This document shows positions 35,503-46,378 of a stretch of 64,000 nucleotides of DNA, one piece after another. Made by a program: the position numbers and the translations under genes. The notes beneath the pieces were generated by a model, which was given only the letters and a program-made list of their open reading frames with translations, was not told where the DNA came from and searched no databases. Position 1 is the stretch's first letter, and each line of letters opens with the position of its first letter. The stretch is from Paenibacillus andongensis (GTDB lineage: Bacteria > Bacillota > Bacilli > Paenibacillales > NBRC-103111), in the NCBI RefSeq assembly GCF_025369935.1, contig NZ_CP104467.1, positions 4,843,001 to 4,907,000 of the forward strand, written 5' to 3'.

Positions 35503-36291
35503 TTACTTCGTTACGTCGGCATTGAACCATTTTTGCGAAATTTGAACTAACGTACCGTCCGATTTCATGTCTGCCAGAGCTTTATTGACTTTACTAACTA
35601 AATCCGTGCTTCCTTTACGGAACAAAAATGCGTTGGTCGTCGCGGACGGCTCCTCATAAACTGTTTTGATCGGAAGTTCGGGACGCTGCTTTTTCAAATC
35701 CAAATAGGACAAACTATCGTTAAGCGTCGCATCGATCCTGCCCGAAGTCAGAAGATCAATCGCTTGATTAAAACCCTCCACAACTGTATTTACGGCACCG
35801 TGATCTTCCGCTATTTTCCGATAATTACTATCGAGGGATTGTCCAACCTTCTTGCCTTTAAGGTCATCCAACGTCTTGATATTCGTATTATTGGCGTGCA
35901 CCACAAGAACAGCGCGAGAAACAATATAAGGCGTAGACATGTCGTACTTCTCCAAACGATCCGGGCGAACAGCCACTTCGTTGGCCACCATGTCATACCG
36001 CTTTGCATCAAGTCCCGCAATCATTCCATCCCACTTGGTTTCAACAAAACGCGGCGTCATGCCAATTCGTTTGCATACCTCTTCTACCGTCTCGACATCA
36101 AATCCCGTAAGCTTGCCAGCCTTATCATGAAAAGTGAACGGTGCATATGTACCTTCGGTACCGATCGTAATTTCGGCTTTGCTCGGCGCAGATGCTGAGG
36201 GCGTTGCATTTGGTTTAGTCGAACTGCAACCTATCGAAGTCAGGAGTAATGCCGTAACTGCTGTTGTTGCGAGTAATATTTTCATCATCAT
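35503..36291 (-). CDS. amino-acid ABC transporter binding lipoprotein (cystine-type)
   Basis: 262 residues. Lipobox LLTSIGC gives lipid-anchored Cys near residue 22. SBP_bac_3 fold: EITIGTEGTYAPFTF, GFDVETVEEVCKRIG, WDGMIAGLDAKRYDMVANEVAV, KGKKVGQSLDSN. The WDGMIAGLDAKRYD stretch resembles cystine-binding TcyA/FliY proteins, so L-cystine is the best guess. Starts with three Met codons after GGGGG. First gene of the importer operon. Confidence 0.92.
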   Translation of the reverse strand: MMMKILLATTAVTALLLTSIGCSSTKPNATPSASAPSKAEITIGTEGTYAPFTFHDKAGKLTGFDVETVEEVCKRIGMTPRFVETKWDGMIAGLDAKRYDMVANEVAVRPDRLEKYDMSTPYIVSRAVLVVHANNTNIKTLDDLKGKKVGQSLDSNYRKIAEDHGAVNTVVEGFNQAIDLLTSGRIDATLNDSLSYLDLKKQRPELPIKTVYEEPSATTNAFLFRKGSTDLVSKVNKALADMKSDGTLVQISQKWFNADVTK

Positions 36292-36656
36292 AACCCCCTG
36301 TGAAATAACCCTTTTGAGTTAAAGGTATTATTCCCCATGTGAAGGAATTTTAAGAAAAAATGTATTGGAGGAAATGTATGTTGAAGAAGCAACGCGAGAA
36401 ATTTATTTAATGAACGAATCAAATACGATACAACGTGAAATATCCAACTAATGAATGAATCAAATACAACGAAAATTCCAACTAACGAATGTAAAGGAAA
36501 ATAGTCCCTCAATGGTTAATTGTTAAATTTTGAACAATATGATATTATTTTAAATAATTAATATCAAACGGTTGTGAAGCACATGCCGCTTTTCCAGATC
36601 AGCATCAGCTGTTCGGAGGAGCGGCTTATTTATTTCTGGAGGCGGCCTAAACATTT
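36292..36656. other. divergent intergenic region with short direct repeats
   Basis: Holds the promoters of the importer operon (minus) and the endonuclease-like gene (plus), neither located with confidence. At 36408-36491 there are two and a half copies of a 34-41-bp repeat (TAATGAAYGAATCAAATAC...TCCAAC). Confidence 0.5.
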
Positions 36657-37217
36657 ATGAATGAATTTGAAAATGCCCATGAAGCTTTTTTAACTAAACA
36701 CATTTCGATGAGGGGCGGGGAACGTTTAAAGCGACTTAAAGAGGGTCATGGACATGCGGAGAAGTTGTTTCTTGAGCAGATTTGGTGGAACGCATTTGGA
36801 CATTTTCAAGACTTGCATCCGGAATATGAGATCAAAGATTTTCGCGACGGTACACGCTTTTTAGATTTTGCCTTTCTTCGCCACTCTTTCAGACTAGCGA
36901 TTGAAATTGATGGCTTTGGCCCCCATTTCGCTGATATCAGTCGCTCCCAATTCTCAGACCAACTAATTCGACAGAATCACCTAGAGCTAAATTATTTAGA
37001 AAAAGAAGTCATTCGTTTAGCTCACAAGTTGGGAAGAGCAATCAAACCTGTTGATGTTCAAAAACAATTTCAGTTCGGACAAAGAAAAGCACAACAGACT
37101 CTTAAAGCGATGTATCAGAAATCACTTCTTGAACCGGCAGGTGAAGGTCTTGCTCGTTTGCGATGTTATAGAGTAGCACAGCACGTTCTTGCAAATTGGG
37201 AAGGGTTGGTGGTTTGA
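36657..37217 (+). CDS. DUF559-like endonuclease-fold protein with C-terminal winged-helix-like part; probable internal deletion
   Basis: 186 residues. N-terminal part: GHGHAEKLFLEQIWW, then FLDFAFLRHSFRLAIEIDGFGPH, where Asp and the E-I-D-G acidic pair match the PD-(D/E)xK pattern of DUF559/Vsr-like nucleases. After RQNHLELN, where relatives continue with a strand (typically GW..LRF) and a helix, the sequence jumps directly to LEKEVIRLAHKLGRAIKPVDV, a winged-helix-like module. About 40 residues of the nuclease fold seem to be missing in frame (from my memory of the family). The nuclease is likely impaired. GGAGG lies 14 nt before the ATG. Flanked downstream by the repeat array. Confidence 0.65.
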   Translation: MNEFENAHEAFLTKHISMRGGERLKRLKEGHGHAEKLFLEQIWWNAFGHFQDLHPEYEIKDFRDGTRFLDFAFLRHSFRLAIEIDGFGPHFADISRSQFSDQLIRQNHLELNYLEKEVIRLAHKLGRAIKPVDVQKQFQFGQRKAQQTLKAMYQKSLLEPAGEGLARLRCYRVAQHVLANWEGLVV

Positions 37218-37916
37218 GGCTGATAGCATTTAACTGACCATATTTGACGGGACTCCTCCGGCTGAGAAGTCGGCAGCGTTCGATTAAGTACGTTTTTAGA
37301 GCTTAATCAGCACAGAAGAGTGGCACGGACTGCTGAGACGCCGATTTCCGACTTCTCAGGCGCTGTCGAAGAGCTTCGGCACGCCGCGCTCTCGCTGTAA
37401 GCGCGGTTTTCGCGCTTATTTGTTCGGGGGCTTCCGAATAAGCGCGTTTTTTGCGCTTATTCGGAACGGACGCGCGGGACGGACTGCTGAGAAGTCGATT
37501 TCCGACTTCTCAGGCGCTCCCGGCGAGCTTCGGCTCGCGTGGCTCTCGCTGTAAGCGCGTTTTCTGCTCTTATTTGTTCGGTCCCGCCTGATTAAGCGCG
37601 TTTTTTGCGCTTATTCCGAACGGACGCGCGGGATGGACTGCTGAGAAGTCGATTTCCGACTTCTCAGGCGCTCCCGGCGAGCTTCGGCTCGCGTGGCTCT
37701 CGCTGTAAGCGCAGTTTTCGCGCTTATGGTTCAAGCGCTCCAGATTAAGCGCGCTTTCCGCGCTTATTGGTTCGGGGGGCTTCCGATTAAGCGCGGTTTC
37801 CGCGCTTATTTATTCGGGCGCTGCTGAATTAGCGCCCCAATGAAGCCTGGGAGTTGCTAGCTGCCAGCAGCAATTGCAAAAAGCCCTTCCACCAATCGAA
37901 GGACATTCTGCGATTG
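37218..37916. other. gene-free region filled by the hairpin repeat array
   Basis: No coding sequence. The left part (37218-37326) has degenerate pieces (GCTGAGAAGTCGGCAGCG) of the same repeat; 37327-37835 is the array proper. Confidence 0.6.
37327..37835. repeat. tandem array of 154-bp hairpin repeat units
   Basis: Unit 1 at 37327-37480 and unit 2 at 37481-37634 are both exactly 154 bp; unit 3 starts at 37635 and carries an extra TAAGCGC hairpin segment to about 37835. Each begins GGACTGCTGAGA and contains GAGAAGTCG/CGACTTCTC, CGAGCTTCGGCTCG and TAAGCGC/GCGCTTA hairpins and ends ACGGACGCGCGGGA. A single diverged inverted copy lies at 632-769. Confidence 0.85.
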
Positions 37917-37957
37917 AAAAAAGACCGCTGATCATGATTTCGGACCGATCAGTGGCC
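37917..37957 (-). terminator. terminator of the GNAT gene
   Basis: Minus strand GGCCACTGATC / GATCAGCGGTC hairpin (11-bp stem, one mismatch) followed by six T, about 20 bp past the stop. Confidence 0.8.
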
Positions 37958-37976
37958 AAATTAATCACTACAGCTT

Positions 37977-38423
37977 TTAGCTGATCGAATAGTTAACCCA
38001 TTCCCCTTGAACCCCTCCCATTTTCTCAAAGAAATGTTGAGCTCGTTTATTATCAGGAGCCGTTATCCAAGACATATACGCATAGCCTTGATCCTTTGAG
38101 TAACCTTGACATTCTAAAAACAGTTCGGATTCCACTTCTGTACCTCTAAATGGCTCCATGACATAAAGGTCGTTCATGATGGTAATTTTATCTGCTTTCA
38201 TCGTACTAAACGCAAAGTATAAGGTCGCAAAGCCAACTAGCTTTCCATCTTGTTCGGCGACAAACTGTATACCTAATTGTTTCTCTAAAAGGGTTTGAAT
38301 CAATTGATGTATTTTTCCATCGGCTGGCTTAGGTTTTTGATAAAAACCAACGATGTATTCATACATTAATTCGGTCAAGCTGTTTTCATCATCTGGTTCT
38401 GCATCTCTCACGATAAGTGGCAT
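37977..38423 (-). CDS. GNAT family N-acetyltransferase
   Basis: 148 residues: IVRDAEPDDENSLTELM start, KLVGFATLYFAFSTMKADKITIMNDLYV (strands 4-5), then EPFRGTEVESELFLECQGYS in the acetyl-CoA loop position, where the usual RxxGxG/A is degenerate (RGTEVES). C-terminal APDNKRAQHFFEKMG matches the family. Acyl acceptor unknown. ATG with GGAGGG 8 nt upstream. Confidence 0.85.
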   Translation of the reverse strand: MPLIVRDAEPDDENSLTELMYEYIVGFYQKPKPADGKIHQLIQTLLEKQLGIQFVAEQDGKLVGFATLYFAFSTMKADKITIMNDLYVMEPFRGTEVESELFLECQGYSKDQGYAYMSWITAPDNKRAQHFFEKMGGVQGEWVNYSIS

Positions 38424-38502
38424 CCATAATTCCCTCCATTCAATAATGCATAATTATACATAAATACGAATTTATATTCAATCCAAAAATTTCATTTATC
38501 CA

Positions 38503-38540
38503 AAATAAAATAAAGAAGCCCGCCACAAAAGCGAGCTTCT
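38503..38540 (-). terminator. terminator of the giant heparinase-like gene
   Basis: Minus strand AGAAGCTCGC / GCGGGCTTCT stem (one mismatch) followed by TTTATTTTATTTT, about 49 bp past the stop. Confidence 0.75.
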
Positions 38541-38588
38541 CCACCAATTTGTTCCCTTTCAGAAAGCACCTGTTAGAAGGACATACTT

Positions 38589-41500
38589 TTACATCTGAAA
38601 TACGACCATGGGATTTATTGTTATATTACTTACAATTTCTCTGTACGTTCCCCCATAAGTCATGCCAAAAGTATAAGAACCAGGCAATAACTCCTTGCTG
38701 ACCTCTCCGCCGGTCGTATTACCGAAAGTCAGCCAGCCTCCAGCATAGTATTTCACATTGCCACTATCCATCAGATTCCCTTGACTGTCTTTCAGTTGTA
38801 CCTTGACCTTGACGGTCTGGAATACGACCACGGCATCCGTTCCTATATTCTGGACTTTTTCCTTATACGCTCCTTCGTTCGTCATACCGAAAGTATAAGA
38901 ACCAGGCAATAACTCTTTGCTGACCTCTCCGCCAGTCGTATTACCGAAAGTCAGCCAGCCTCCCGCATAGTATTTCACACTGCCGCTGTCCATCAGATTC
39001 CCTTGACTGTCTTTCAGTTGTACGTTGACCTTGACAGTTTGAAATACGACCACGGCATCCGTTCCTATATTCTGGACTTTTTCCTTATACGCTCCCTCGT
39101 TCGTCATACCGAAAGTATAAGAACCAGGCAATAACTCCTTGCTTACCTCTCCGCCGGTCGTATTACCGAAAGTCAGCCAGCCACCCGCATAGTATTTCAC
39201 ACTGCCGCTATCTATCAGATTTCCTTGACTGTCTTTCAGTTGTACGTTGACCTTGACAGTTTGGAATACGACCACGGCATCCGTTCCTATATTCTGGGCT
39301 TTTTCCTTATACGCTCCTTCGTTCGTCATACCGAAAGTATAAGAACCTGGCAATAACTCCTTGCTGACCTCTCCGCCGGTCGTATTACCGAAAGTCAGCC
39401 AGCCACCCGCATAGTATTTCACACTGCCGCTGTCCATCAGATTTCCTTGACTGTCCTTCAATTGCACATTGGTCTTTACTGTCTGGAATACGACTACGGC
39501 ATCAGTTCCGGTATTTTGCACCTTCTCCTTATAGGTTCCCTCGTAGGTAATGCCGAAGGTGTAGCTTTTGTCAGCTATGGATTTACTTACCCTGCCGCTA
39601 GCGTCCGTCACACCAAAATCTTTCCATCCTCCGTCGTAGTATTTCACGACTCCGCCGCTGAGTGGATTGCCATTACTGTCTTTTAACTCAACCTTGACCG
39701 CCGTTGTAACAAGAGAAAAACTAAGATTATGCGCAGATTCAACATTCCCTGCTTGATCCGTTGACTTATAGATCAAGGTATATTGACCTTGCTTATCCAA
39801 CGTAACAGGTGATGTATAGGGCTGAAACGTAGTCCCATTATCCAGACTGTATTCTGTTTTCTTCACACTTGAATCAACATCCACTGCACTTAAACTAACT
39901 GTAACCAGCCCAACGTAAGCACCGTTTGGTCCGTCCGGTTGAGACGGGTTCACACTGGCTGTTGTAACCGGTGCTACTTTGTCAATGTTATTCACCGTAT
40001 AGCTGGTAACATTGGACGCATGGCCTGCCGCATCTGTTCCTCTCGCATAAATCAAACCATTTTCGGAAACGACTACCGGCGTTGTGTACGCTGTCCATGT
40101 GCCGCTAGCACCTACTTTGTATTCTTTCACTGCTGCAGCAGACGGGTAACTAATCGTAACGGTGACATCCGTGTTGGTCGGTGCTGTAATATCTGCAGTA
40201 AAAGTTGCATCAGCTGGTGGTTGCGCAGCTTGACTTGTGCTATAAGTCAGTGGGATCCTAAATGAGGCACCATTTGCTATATCATAGATATATCCTTTGC
40301 TGAAATCATTTGAATCTTTATAGGACCTGACAAGTGTAATGTCCCCAATGTCGAGCTTCAATCGGGTTCCTTCCAAGACGGATACATCCTTAATACGGTA
40401 TGACGCGTAGCGGATTCCATCATTTTGAATGGAGATGCTCTTACCGATCAAATCTGCAGGGGTTCCAAAAAGCCCGGACGCTTCGATAATGATCTCATTA
40501 TGCGGCGACAAATCCCTCGTAAAGTCAACGACCGTTCCAGTAACGGCTCCCACCCGATCCTGCCGGACTTCATTGTTCTTTCCGATATACGAGCCGTCGT
40601 GCAAATAGGTGCTCGCACTTCCATCCTCATGAACCGAATATACGCCGAAGAATCCTTTAAACTCCAAGGAGTACGTGGTATCAGGCAGATCAACCGTGTA
40701 AGCTTTACTGGAATCCAAGCTGCTAACGATATAATCGGTTCTGCCGTTTTTCAATTTCACACCAACCGCTCGAACACCGCTGTCATCCACGGTCTGCCCA
40801 TTCATCTTAACGATCAATGGCGTAATGGAGCTGATAAAACTTTCTCCCTTATACGGTTCAATGATCGATGTAAATAAACTATCCATGCTAATGCCGCTGC
40901 GATGTGCGATCAAATACCGGAGATCTTTCGGATTGCCTACTTTATTACGTGGCGGCACTCCATCGGCTAGGGCTATATCATCCACATTGCCTAACATCGT
41001 CAACCTTAGGTGCACGTCGGTCGCAGCCCCGCTGCCTTGACCATACATATTCCAGGTATCTTTCACATTCCAGTCGATACTGAATTTGTCCGCTGGAGAT
41101 GCATCGCGTTCCACATTTTTCAAATAATGAAATCCACTGCCCATGTAACCGACTCCTGCGACATCATCGACCCTTTCACCGAAAGGCACGTCAGCTCCCG
41201 CATACGTCCCCGTTGCCTGTGGAACCAGGTTCAAGCCTTCCGTCTCAACCGTTCCTTCTGCTCCATGGAAGCTGAAATAATGATCATTGCCTCCCTTTAC
41301 CCGGAACAGATCCACGGTATAGGAGTTCTTGTCATCTGCCTTGATCATGGCCGTAGTCCGCTTATACAACGTCGTTTGCGGATATACCTTAGGCGCTTCC
41401 ACATCAATGAGCTTCACCAAGTCTGTATCGTCAAAATGCTTAGCCTCCGCAGCCCATAAATTCATGTTCTGTTTTCGCTTATCCACGACAACTGTATTAT

Positions 41501-44500
41501 GGCTGATTGTATTGATGACCCACTGCGCCCGATGCATATCGACGCTGTCCGCGAATTCGGGGTAGCCCAAATCTGGCGACAAATCGAGCCCAAACGCGTG
41601 AAAACCAACATTTAACGTGTCCGCATGACCGTGGCTTACGTTGCGTCCATAGAACATCCATTCATCCCGAAGCGTGTTATTCGCGTTCAGCTGGGCATCT
41701 CGCTGAGCACGCGCTTGCGCATTTAGCAGATTCAATACGCGAACGTCTAGGTTAAAGCCGCTGGATGACGGATGCTTCCCAATGCCCTCGAAGGAAATGG
41801 TATGCAGTCCTTGCGTAAGGCTCATCTGATTGATGATTTCGTATGCATTCGTATCTGTTCCGTAAAAATCAAACTCTTTAACGGGTTGCCCATCGATGGA
41901 AATACGATATATGCCATTAGACTGCGCTTTTACGGGTAGTAAATCCAACTCATAGTCATCCGCAGCTGGAACATTAAATTCAAATGCTGCCGTCTCTCCG
42001 CTTTGGGTTGCCGTAAGCTGGATGGAACTGGTTGCCTCAACAAACTTCGTCGGTACACTTTGTGCGGACACGTTCATACCGCTAAAGCCAATCCTCGTTC
42101 CATAATCGACTTTCGGGTTATCACCGTCCCGCAGCGCGGCAAATCCATATCCACTCTCATTCACACTCTCCATATTCAGTGGACCTTTGGCGTTAATAAC
42201 CTCTTGAATTTGACCCGCGATCGCATTAGGACTGGAGGAAAATACATCCTTATGAATCCCGTCGGTCGTATTATTATTCAGAAAATAGGCCAATTGCGCA
42301 TAAATCGGATCGCCGAATTTTTCAAACGCTTTGAGAGAATCCGTCATTCGCTCAATGATAAATGGATTTCCGGTTCGGCCCGTATCCCCGATGTTTGCAG
42401 TAAATTTTTCGCTCAAAATGAGCGTACTCATAGCGGAAAACATTTTTCTAAACTTCACGTTGTTATACAGATCGGCCTGCGGGTATAAATCATAGCCCTC
42501 CAAAATATCGGCCGTCAACCGGTGATTCACCAGCCACAAAGCATTATAACCAGGCGCGCTTTCATTACCGTTTCCATCTCGATCAACGTCCGAAACAAGT
42601 GAATTTAGAATATTTCCACCTGTCAAGCGGGTCGGATTGGCAAGGACGCTTCCTGTCTGAAATATGAAATCCAGCCATTCTTTCGTTTCAGGCATCGTAT
42701 CGTAGACAACCGCAGCCATGGCCAGAGCGCTTTGATGCATGCCGTCATTGCCTAGTATTTGCGTCTTTTTTACAGCCGGAAATACTTGCTTAATTATACC
42801 GTCTTCTATATTGCGACGAATGTTTGCTCCGGTATTTTTCGGATTGACCAGTCGAAGTTGCGTCGATTTCTCACTTAGAAACTGAACGGTTTCCGGGTCA
42901 TCGAGTGCCGGGAATAGAGCATCGTAGGCACTAATAAACGACTTCACTAATTCGGTTTCCCAAATGCCGCCTAATACTTTGCCATTACCAACAGATTTGC
43001 CCGATGAATTTAGAAACACCGTTCTATCAAACTTGCTGATATCCATTTCCGGATAAACATCCGCCACCCGATCTATTAAAATCGAACCAGCACGGCCATA
43101 CTTGATGTCCCCTGTATATAGATAAGCATCGCGGAATGCATTCAGCGCACGCTGAATCAAAGAATCTCCCCCATACCATGACCAGTGGACATAGTAGGCG
43201 ATGAAAGTATACCGTTTTCCTTGCTCATCTACCCAGCCATAGCCATCATCGACTCCCCAGGAAGGCCCCTTTTCGGGGTAGAGCGTGTTGACGAGCAGAC
43301 TCCGATCTGCGAGCTCCGGAAGGAAAATACCGTGTTCATCCAAACCGCTGCGGTAATAAGCTCCAAAGTCGTTCGTCGGAAATTTGTACCCACTTGATGG
43401 ATCCACAATTTTCCATGGGTCGTTCAATGGATCGATACGATAAGGATAATTCCCGTATTTATCGATCTCCTTGCCGGTTATCGGACTGCCTAGCGACTGA
43501 TTAACCGCATAACTGCGGGGAAGCTTTTGACTTGGAACCGCATTCCACAAAAAGTCCAATCCTTTAGCCAGATACTTATCCGCGTTTGAAACCGCCGTAT
43601 CCTTCAAGCTCTTTGCCCATTGCAGCTGCTGTATATTTTGCCGGGCGGCCGCGACCTTCTCCTGACTGTACAATGTTGTCCTCGTTTTACGATTCATCAA
43701 TTCACCTGACCTAAGGAATGTCGCATTATCGAAATATACAGTTCCTCCGGCTGGCGGCGAGGTGCCTAATCGCAGACTAATATAGGCGGTCTGCTCCGGA
43801 AAAACGCTCTTGAGCGTAATAGGCGTCCAACTGTTACTGGACGAACCCGTCTGGGATACCGATGAAAGGAAAACTTTGTCCGCATCCCATAGTTCGACCT
43901 TCAGTTCAGCTGTCCCTGAGTTCGTGGAAGCAAACACATTTGCCGTATATTCAACGCCGGGCGAAACGGGAATGAGATGACTGCGCAATCCAGCAGATTG
44001 GTCCGCCGCATTGGTTATTTTGATGCTGCGGACTCCGTCGTAGGCCTTTTCGCTGGATACATCCACAGTGCCGTCGACCCCACGCCAATTGCTTGGCTTT
44101 CCATTATCCAACAGTTCGAATCTGCCGTTATTCAAATTTGCACTCGGATCCGGAGGCGCTTCACCGAATTTGGCATCGTCAAAAAAAGTCGTACCGATGT
44201 TAGTGCCCCCCAGATACAATCTTATCGTGGCGTAAGCTGCTCCAGCAGGCGCAGCACCGACCGCACGAATCGGCTTCCATTCATTCTGAGAAGTGCTAGC
44301 CGTAATCACGTTCGTTAAATTTGTGTTGTTAGTATCCCAAAATTCCAGGAAAATGGTAGAGGCGCCGGATTCGTCAAAGGCAAATACCTCCGCTTCATAT
44401 TTCACCCCAACTGAAACTGGCATTTTCTGACTTCGGACTCCGATGCCAGCGGTTGCGCTCGTATCGACCATTTTTACGCTGCGATCTCCAGAACGCTTCC

Positions 44501-45155
44501 TCTCCAGAGAGGACGTAATATTACCGCCGAAGATAGAATCCCAGTAGCGAGGCATTCCGTCAATCGTACTCTCCATTCCACCGTTCCTGAGTGGCGTATT
44601 CGGATCCTTCACCAACTCCCGGAAATCCGCATCGTCAAAATAGGAAGTTCCGATATTCCCTTGCCCTGAATAAACTCTCAGACTTGCGTAAACAGCTCCA
44701 GTCGGCGCAGTTTGAGTGATACCGAGCTGCTTCCATTGATTCAAAGTATTATTCGTAGCTGTTGGAAACAAGATGAGCGTGTTATTCGCGTCCCAGAACT
44801 CTAAGTAAAGGGACGAGCTGCCCTGTGCATTGTAAGAATACACGGAAGCCTCATACTCTTTTCCAGGTGTAACCGTGATCTTCTGACTGCGCAGACCAAC
44901 AGATGCCGTATTGCTAGTATCCGTTAACTGCACGCTGTAAACTGCGCTGTGTACGGTATAAGTTGAAGATGTCACCGTCCCGCTCATAACGGACCAGTTA
45001 AGAGGCTTTCCACCGGAAACCTGCTCGAATCCACTGTTAGGAAGAATCGGCAGCGGGTCCGCTTTAGCTTTTCCGGGAAATACCGTAAATACCGAAAGCA
45101 CCATTAAAAAAGATAGGAAAACAGATAGAAACTGCGAACCTTTTATTCGACTCAT
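38589..45155 (-). CDS. giant secreted heparinase II/III-type polysaccharide lyase
   Basis: 2188 residues. Signal peptide (1-32, cleavage after AKA), three CBM4/9-like sandwiches (about 34-190, 190-335, 340-490; each ends with a TSYFDDA/TFFDDA/VYFDNA strand), an alpha-helical toroid (about 495-1000) and the beta-sandwich of heparinase II/III proteins, with [12 protein letters not shown] near residue 1175 and SHNTVVVD near 1218 as probable catalytic His/Tyr neighbourhood. Two Ig/OmpL47-like modules follow (about 1640-1810: [17 protein letters not shown]), then five 73-74-residue repeats. No SLH or LPXTG anchor, so released or wall-associated by its repeats. Degrades an acidic polysaccharide, exact substrate unknown. 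AGGAAGG precedes the ATG. Confidence 0.88.
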   Translation of the reverse strand: MSRIKGSQFLSVFLSFLMVLSVFTVFPGKAKADPLPILPNSGFEQVSGGKPLNWSVMSGTVTSSTYTVHSAVYSVQLTDTSNTASVGLRSQKITVTPGKEYEASVYSYNAQGSSSLYLEFWDANNTLILFPTATNNTLNQWKQLGITQTAPTGAVYASLRVYSGQGNIGTSYFDDADFRELVKDPNTPLRNGGMESTIDGMPRYWDSIFGGNITSSLERKRSGDRSVKMVDTSATAGIGVRSQKMPVSVGVKYEAEVFAFDESGASTIFLEFWDTNNTNLTNVITASTSQNEWKPIRAVGAAPAGAAYATIRLYLGGTNIGTTFFDDAKFGEAPPDPSANLNNGRFELLDNGKPSNWRGVDGTVDVSSEKAYDGVRSIKITNAADQSAGLRSHLIPVSPGVEYTANVFASTNSGTAELKVELWDADKVFLSSVSQTGSSSNSWTPITLKSVFPEQTAYISLRLGTSPPAGGTVYFDNATFLRSGELMNRKTRTTLYSQEKVAAARQNIQQLQWAKSLKDTAVSNADKYLAKGLDFLWNAVPSQKLPRSYAVNQSLGSPITGKEIDKYGNYPYRIDPLNDPWKIVDPSSGYKFPTNDFGAYYRSGLDEHGIFLPELADRSLLVNTLYPEKGPSWGVDDGYGWVDEQGKRYTFIAYYVHWSWYGGDSLIQRALNAFRDAYLYTGDIKYGRAGSILIDRVADVYPEMDISKFDRTVFLNSSGKSVGNGKVLGGIWETELVKSFISAYDALFPALDDPETVQFLSEKSTQLRLVNPKNTGANIRRNIEDGIIKQVFPAVKKTQILGNDGMHQSALAMAAVVYDTMPETKEWLDFIFQTGSVLANPTRLTGGNILNSLVSDVDRDGNGNESAPGYNALWLVNHRLTADILEGYDLYPQADLYNNVKFRKMFSAMSTLILSEKFTANIGDTGRTGNPFIIERMTDSLKAFEKFGDPIYAQLAYFLNNNTTDGIHKDVFSSSPNAIAGQIQEVINAKGPLNMESVNESGYGFAALRDGDNPKVDYGTRIGFSGMNVSAQSVPTKFVEATSSIQLTATQSGETAAFEFNVPAADDYELDLLPVKAQSNGIYRISIDGQPVKEFDFYGTDTNAYEIINQMSLTQGLHTISFEGIGKHPSSSGFNLDVRVLNLLNAQARAQRDAQLNANNTLRDEWMFYGRNVSHGHADTLNVGFHAFGLDLSPDLGYPEFADSVDMHRAQWVINTISHNTVVVDKRKQNMNLWAAEAKHFDDTDLVKLIDVEAPKVYPQTTLYKRTTAMIKADDKNSYTVDLFRVKGGNDHYFSFHGAEGTVETEGLNLVPQATGTYAGADVPFGERVDDVAGVGYMGSGFHYLKNVERDASPADKFSIDWNVKDTWNMYGQGSGAATDVHLRLTMLGNVDDIALADGVPPRNKVGNPKDLRYLIAHRSGISMDSLFTSIIEPYKGESFISSITPLIVKMNGQTVDDSGVRAVGVKLKNGRTDYIVSSLDSSKAYTVDLPDTTYSLEFKGFFGVYSVHEDGSASTYLHDGSYIGKNNEVRQDRVGAVTGTVVDFTRDLSPHNEIIIEASGLFGTPADLIGKSISIQNDGIRYASYRIKDVSVLEGTRLKLDIGDITLVRSYKDSNDFSKGYIYDIANGASFRIPLTYSTSQAAQPPADATFTADITAPTNTDVTVTISYPSAAAVKEYKVGASGTWTAYTTPVVVSENGLIYARGTDAAGHASNVTSYTVNNIDKVAPVTTASVNPSQPDGPNGAYVGLVTVSLSAVDVDSSVKKTEYSLDNGTTFQPYTSPVTLDKQGQYTLIYKSTDQAGNVESAHNLSFSLVTTAVKVELKDSNGNPLSGGVVKYYDGGWKDFGVTDASGRVSKSIADKSYTFGITYEGTYKEKVQNTGTDAVVVFQTVKTNVQLKDSQGNLMDSGSVKYYAGGWLTFGNTTGGEVSKELLPGSYTFGMTNEGAYKEKAQNIGTDAVVVFQTVKVNVQLKDSQGNLIDSGSVKYYAGGWLTFGNTTGGEVSKELLPGSYTFGMTNEGAYKEKVQNIGTDAVVVFQTVKVNVQLKDSQGNLMDSGSVKYYAGGWLTFGNTTGGEVSKELLPGSYTFGMTNEGAYKEKVQNIGTDAVVVFQTVKVKVQLKDSQGNLMDSGNVKYYAGGWLTFGNTTGGEVSKELLPGSYTFGMTYGGTYREIVSNITINPMVVFQM
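38592..39700 (-). repeat. five tandem 222-bp coding repeats
   Basis: C-terminal end of the giant lyase. Units 2-5 are almost identical at DNA level with a 222-bp period (for example CTGACCTCTCCGCC recurs every 222 bp); unit 1 (about 39480-39700) is diverged. Protein pattern: [22 protein letters not shown] then [11 protein letters not shown] and DAVVVFQT. Confidence 0.9.
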
Positions 45156-45197
45156 AAATAACCTTCCTTTCCTAGCAAATTAGTTTGCCACCCTTAA

Positions 45198-45212
45198 ATA
45201 AAGCGTTTACAT
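45198..45212 (-). promoter_or_regulatory. cre-like site upstream of the giant lyase gene
   Basis: ATGTAAACGCTTTAT on the minus strand matches the CcpA cre pattern WTGNAANCGNWNNCW at 14 of 15 positions, 43 bp before the start. A palindrome CATAGATT-ATA-AATCTATG lies just upstream at 45226-45244. Confidence 0.45.
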
Positions 45213-45225
45213 TCGGTGTTCTCAT

Positions 45226-45244
45226 AGATTATAAATCTATGGAG
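45226..45244. promoter_or_regulatory. palindrome, candidate operator
   Basis: 8-bp arms CATAGATT and AATCTATG around 3 bp, about 75 bp before the lyase start; no T-tract, so operator rather than terminator. Confidence 0.35.
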
Positions 45245-45296
45245 GTCATGAGTATATGCATTCAATTCAACAATGTGTGCATAAATTCTAGAAAAC

Positions 45297-45348
45297 AAAA
45301 GGGGTTATTTCCCAGGTCTGAGAAGACCTTGAAAACAACCCTTTTTTT
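45297..45348 (-). terminator. terminator of the 45357-49402 operon
   Basis: Long interrupted stem (AAAGGGTTGTTTTC...AGGTCT / AGACCT...AAATAACCCCTTTT) with T-runs on the minus strand, 10 bp past the stop of the last gene. Confidence 0.75.
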
Positions 45349-45356
45349 CATCTACT

Positions 45357-46355
45357 CTATCCAATTTCACGATCCACAAACTGTTCCAAACCTGTTTCTG
45401 CAGATCGGTAAACAGCTTCCAATGCAGCTATGACACCTCGTGCATACGCTGGAGAGCAGCTTGTTTCCGAATGGTCTCGAATAGCCGTGAGCAAGTCGGA
45501 ATATTGCAATTCGAATGGAGCAGCCGTGTTTAATATCTCCAGCTTCTCATACTCACCGCCCCGACTCATCCATAAGCTATCACCGGTTACTAGTTTCAGC
45601 ATACCACCCGTAAACACAATCTCCGTTTCATTGCGTGATGCCCCTAAATAACCCGATTGAACAATCATCGCAGGAATTCCTGACGCAAGTTCCAGATAAA
45701 TCATTCCGCTGCCTTCTACATTGCCTCTGCTCCCATGATAACTCACAGATGATCTTACTTTACGGACTGTACCATCCGTCAGCCACTGAATTTTATCGAT
45801 AGAGTGCGTTCCCAAATTGGCCAGAATACCACCTCCTGATTTCTCTTTTTCGAGAAACCACTGTGGACGCGAGTCTTGGAAGTAATTCGTATGTCTGACA
45901 TCATGAATCATGACAAGCTTTCCTAATTCTTCACTTTGAATGATCTTTTTGGCCTGAATATTTTCAGCAATATAATGCTGAGTATGTCCGACCAAGATAC
46001 GAATATCCGCTTTAATTCCAGCTTGGATAATCTCATCACATTCTGCTACGGACAAAGCCATCGGTTTCTCCAACATCAAATGGCAGCCATGTTCCGCCGC
46101 AAACACGGCTGTCTCTTTATGTAAATAGTGAGGCAACGCAATGACGACCACATCCGGTCTTTCCTGTGTGATCATTTCCCGATAATCGTTATAGGCCATT
46201 ATTTCATAGAGCTGGGCGATTTCATTCGCTTTATCGAGATTGATATCTACAACCGCGCAAGCTGCAAATCCCGTCGTTGCCCGGATAGCATCAAAATGTT
46301 CTTTGGCTATAATACCCGCACCAAGCACGGCTACCCTTAATTCTGCTTTTTGCAT
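45357..46355 (-). CDS. Gfo/Idh/MocA family dehydrogenase
   Basis: 332 residues. Rossmann start LRVAVLGAGIIAKEHFDAI; EKP motif in LMLEKPMALSVAECDE; active-site ANLGTHSIDKIQWL (GxHxxD). Oxidises a sugar or sugar-acid with NAD(P). Last of the four-gene operon that starts at 49402; 23 bp after the preceding gene. With a second, more diverged Gfo-like protein, a DapA-type aldolase and an NAD epimerase, it forms a probable pathway for an unusual sugar; the substrate is not evident. Confidence 0.9.
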   Translation of the reverse strand: MQKAELRVAVLGAGIIAKEHFDAIRATTGFAACAVVDINLDKANEIAQLYEIMAYNDYREMITQERPDVVVIALPHYLHKETAVFAAEHGCHLMLEKPMALSVAECDEIIQAGIKADIRILVGHTQHYIAENIQAKKIIQSEELGKLVMIHDVRHTNYFQDSRPQWFLEKEKSGGGILANLGTHSIDKIQWLTDGTVRKVRSSVSYHGSRGNVEGSGMIYLELASGIPAMIVQSGYLGASRNETEIVFTGGMLKLVTGDSLWMSRGGEYEKLEILNTAAPFELQYSDLLTAIRDHSETSCSPAYARGVIAALEAVYRSAETGLEQFVDREIG

Positions 46356-46378
46356 GGCCGTTTCATCCTTTCCCGATT

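Noticed and set aside
35764..36198. 144-residue plus-strand frame opposite the amino-acid binding protein
   Set aside because: Antisense shadow; codon pattern follows the minus-strand gene.
36292..36656. possible SAM riboswitch before the cystine-type importer
   Set aside because: I looked for S-box-like stems in the leader and did not see them.
37327..37835. possible CRISPR array
   Set aside because: Units are 154 bp and adjoin directly; no short repeats with unique spacers and no cas genes.
40425..40877. 150-residue plus-strand frame within the giant lyase gene
   Set aside because: Antisense shadow of a strongly supported coding region; no ribosome site or known motif.
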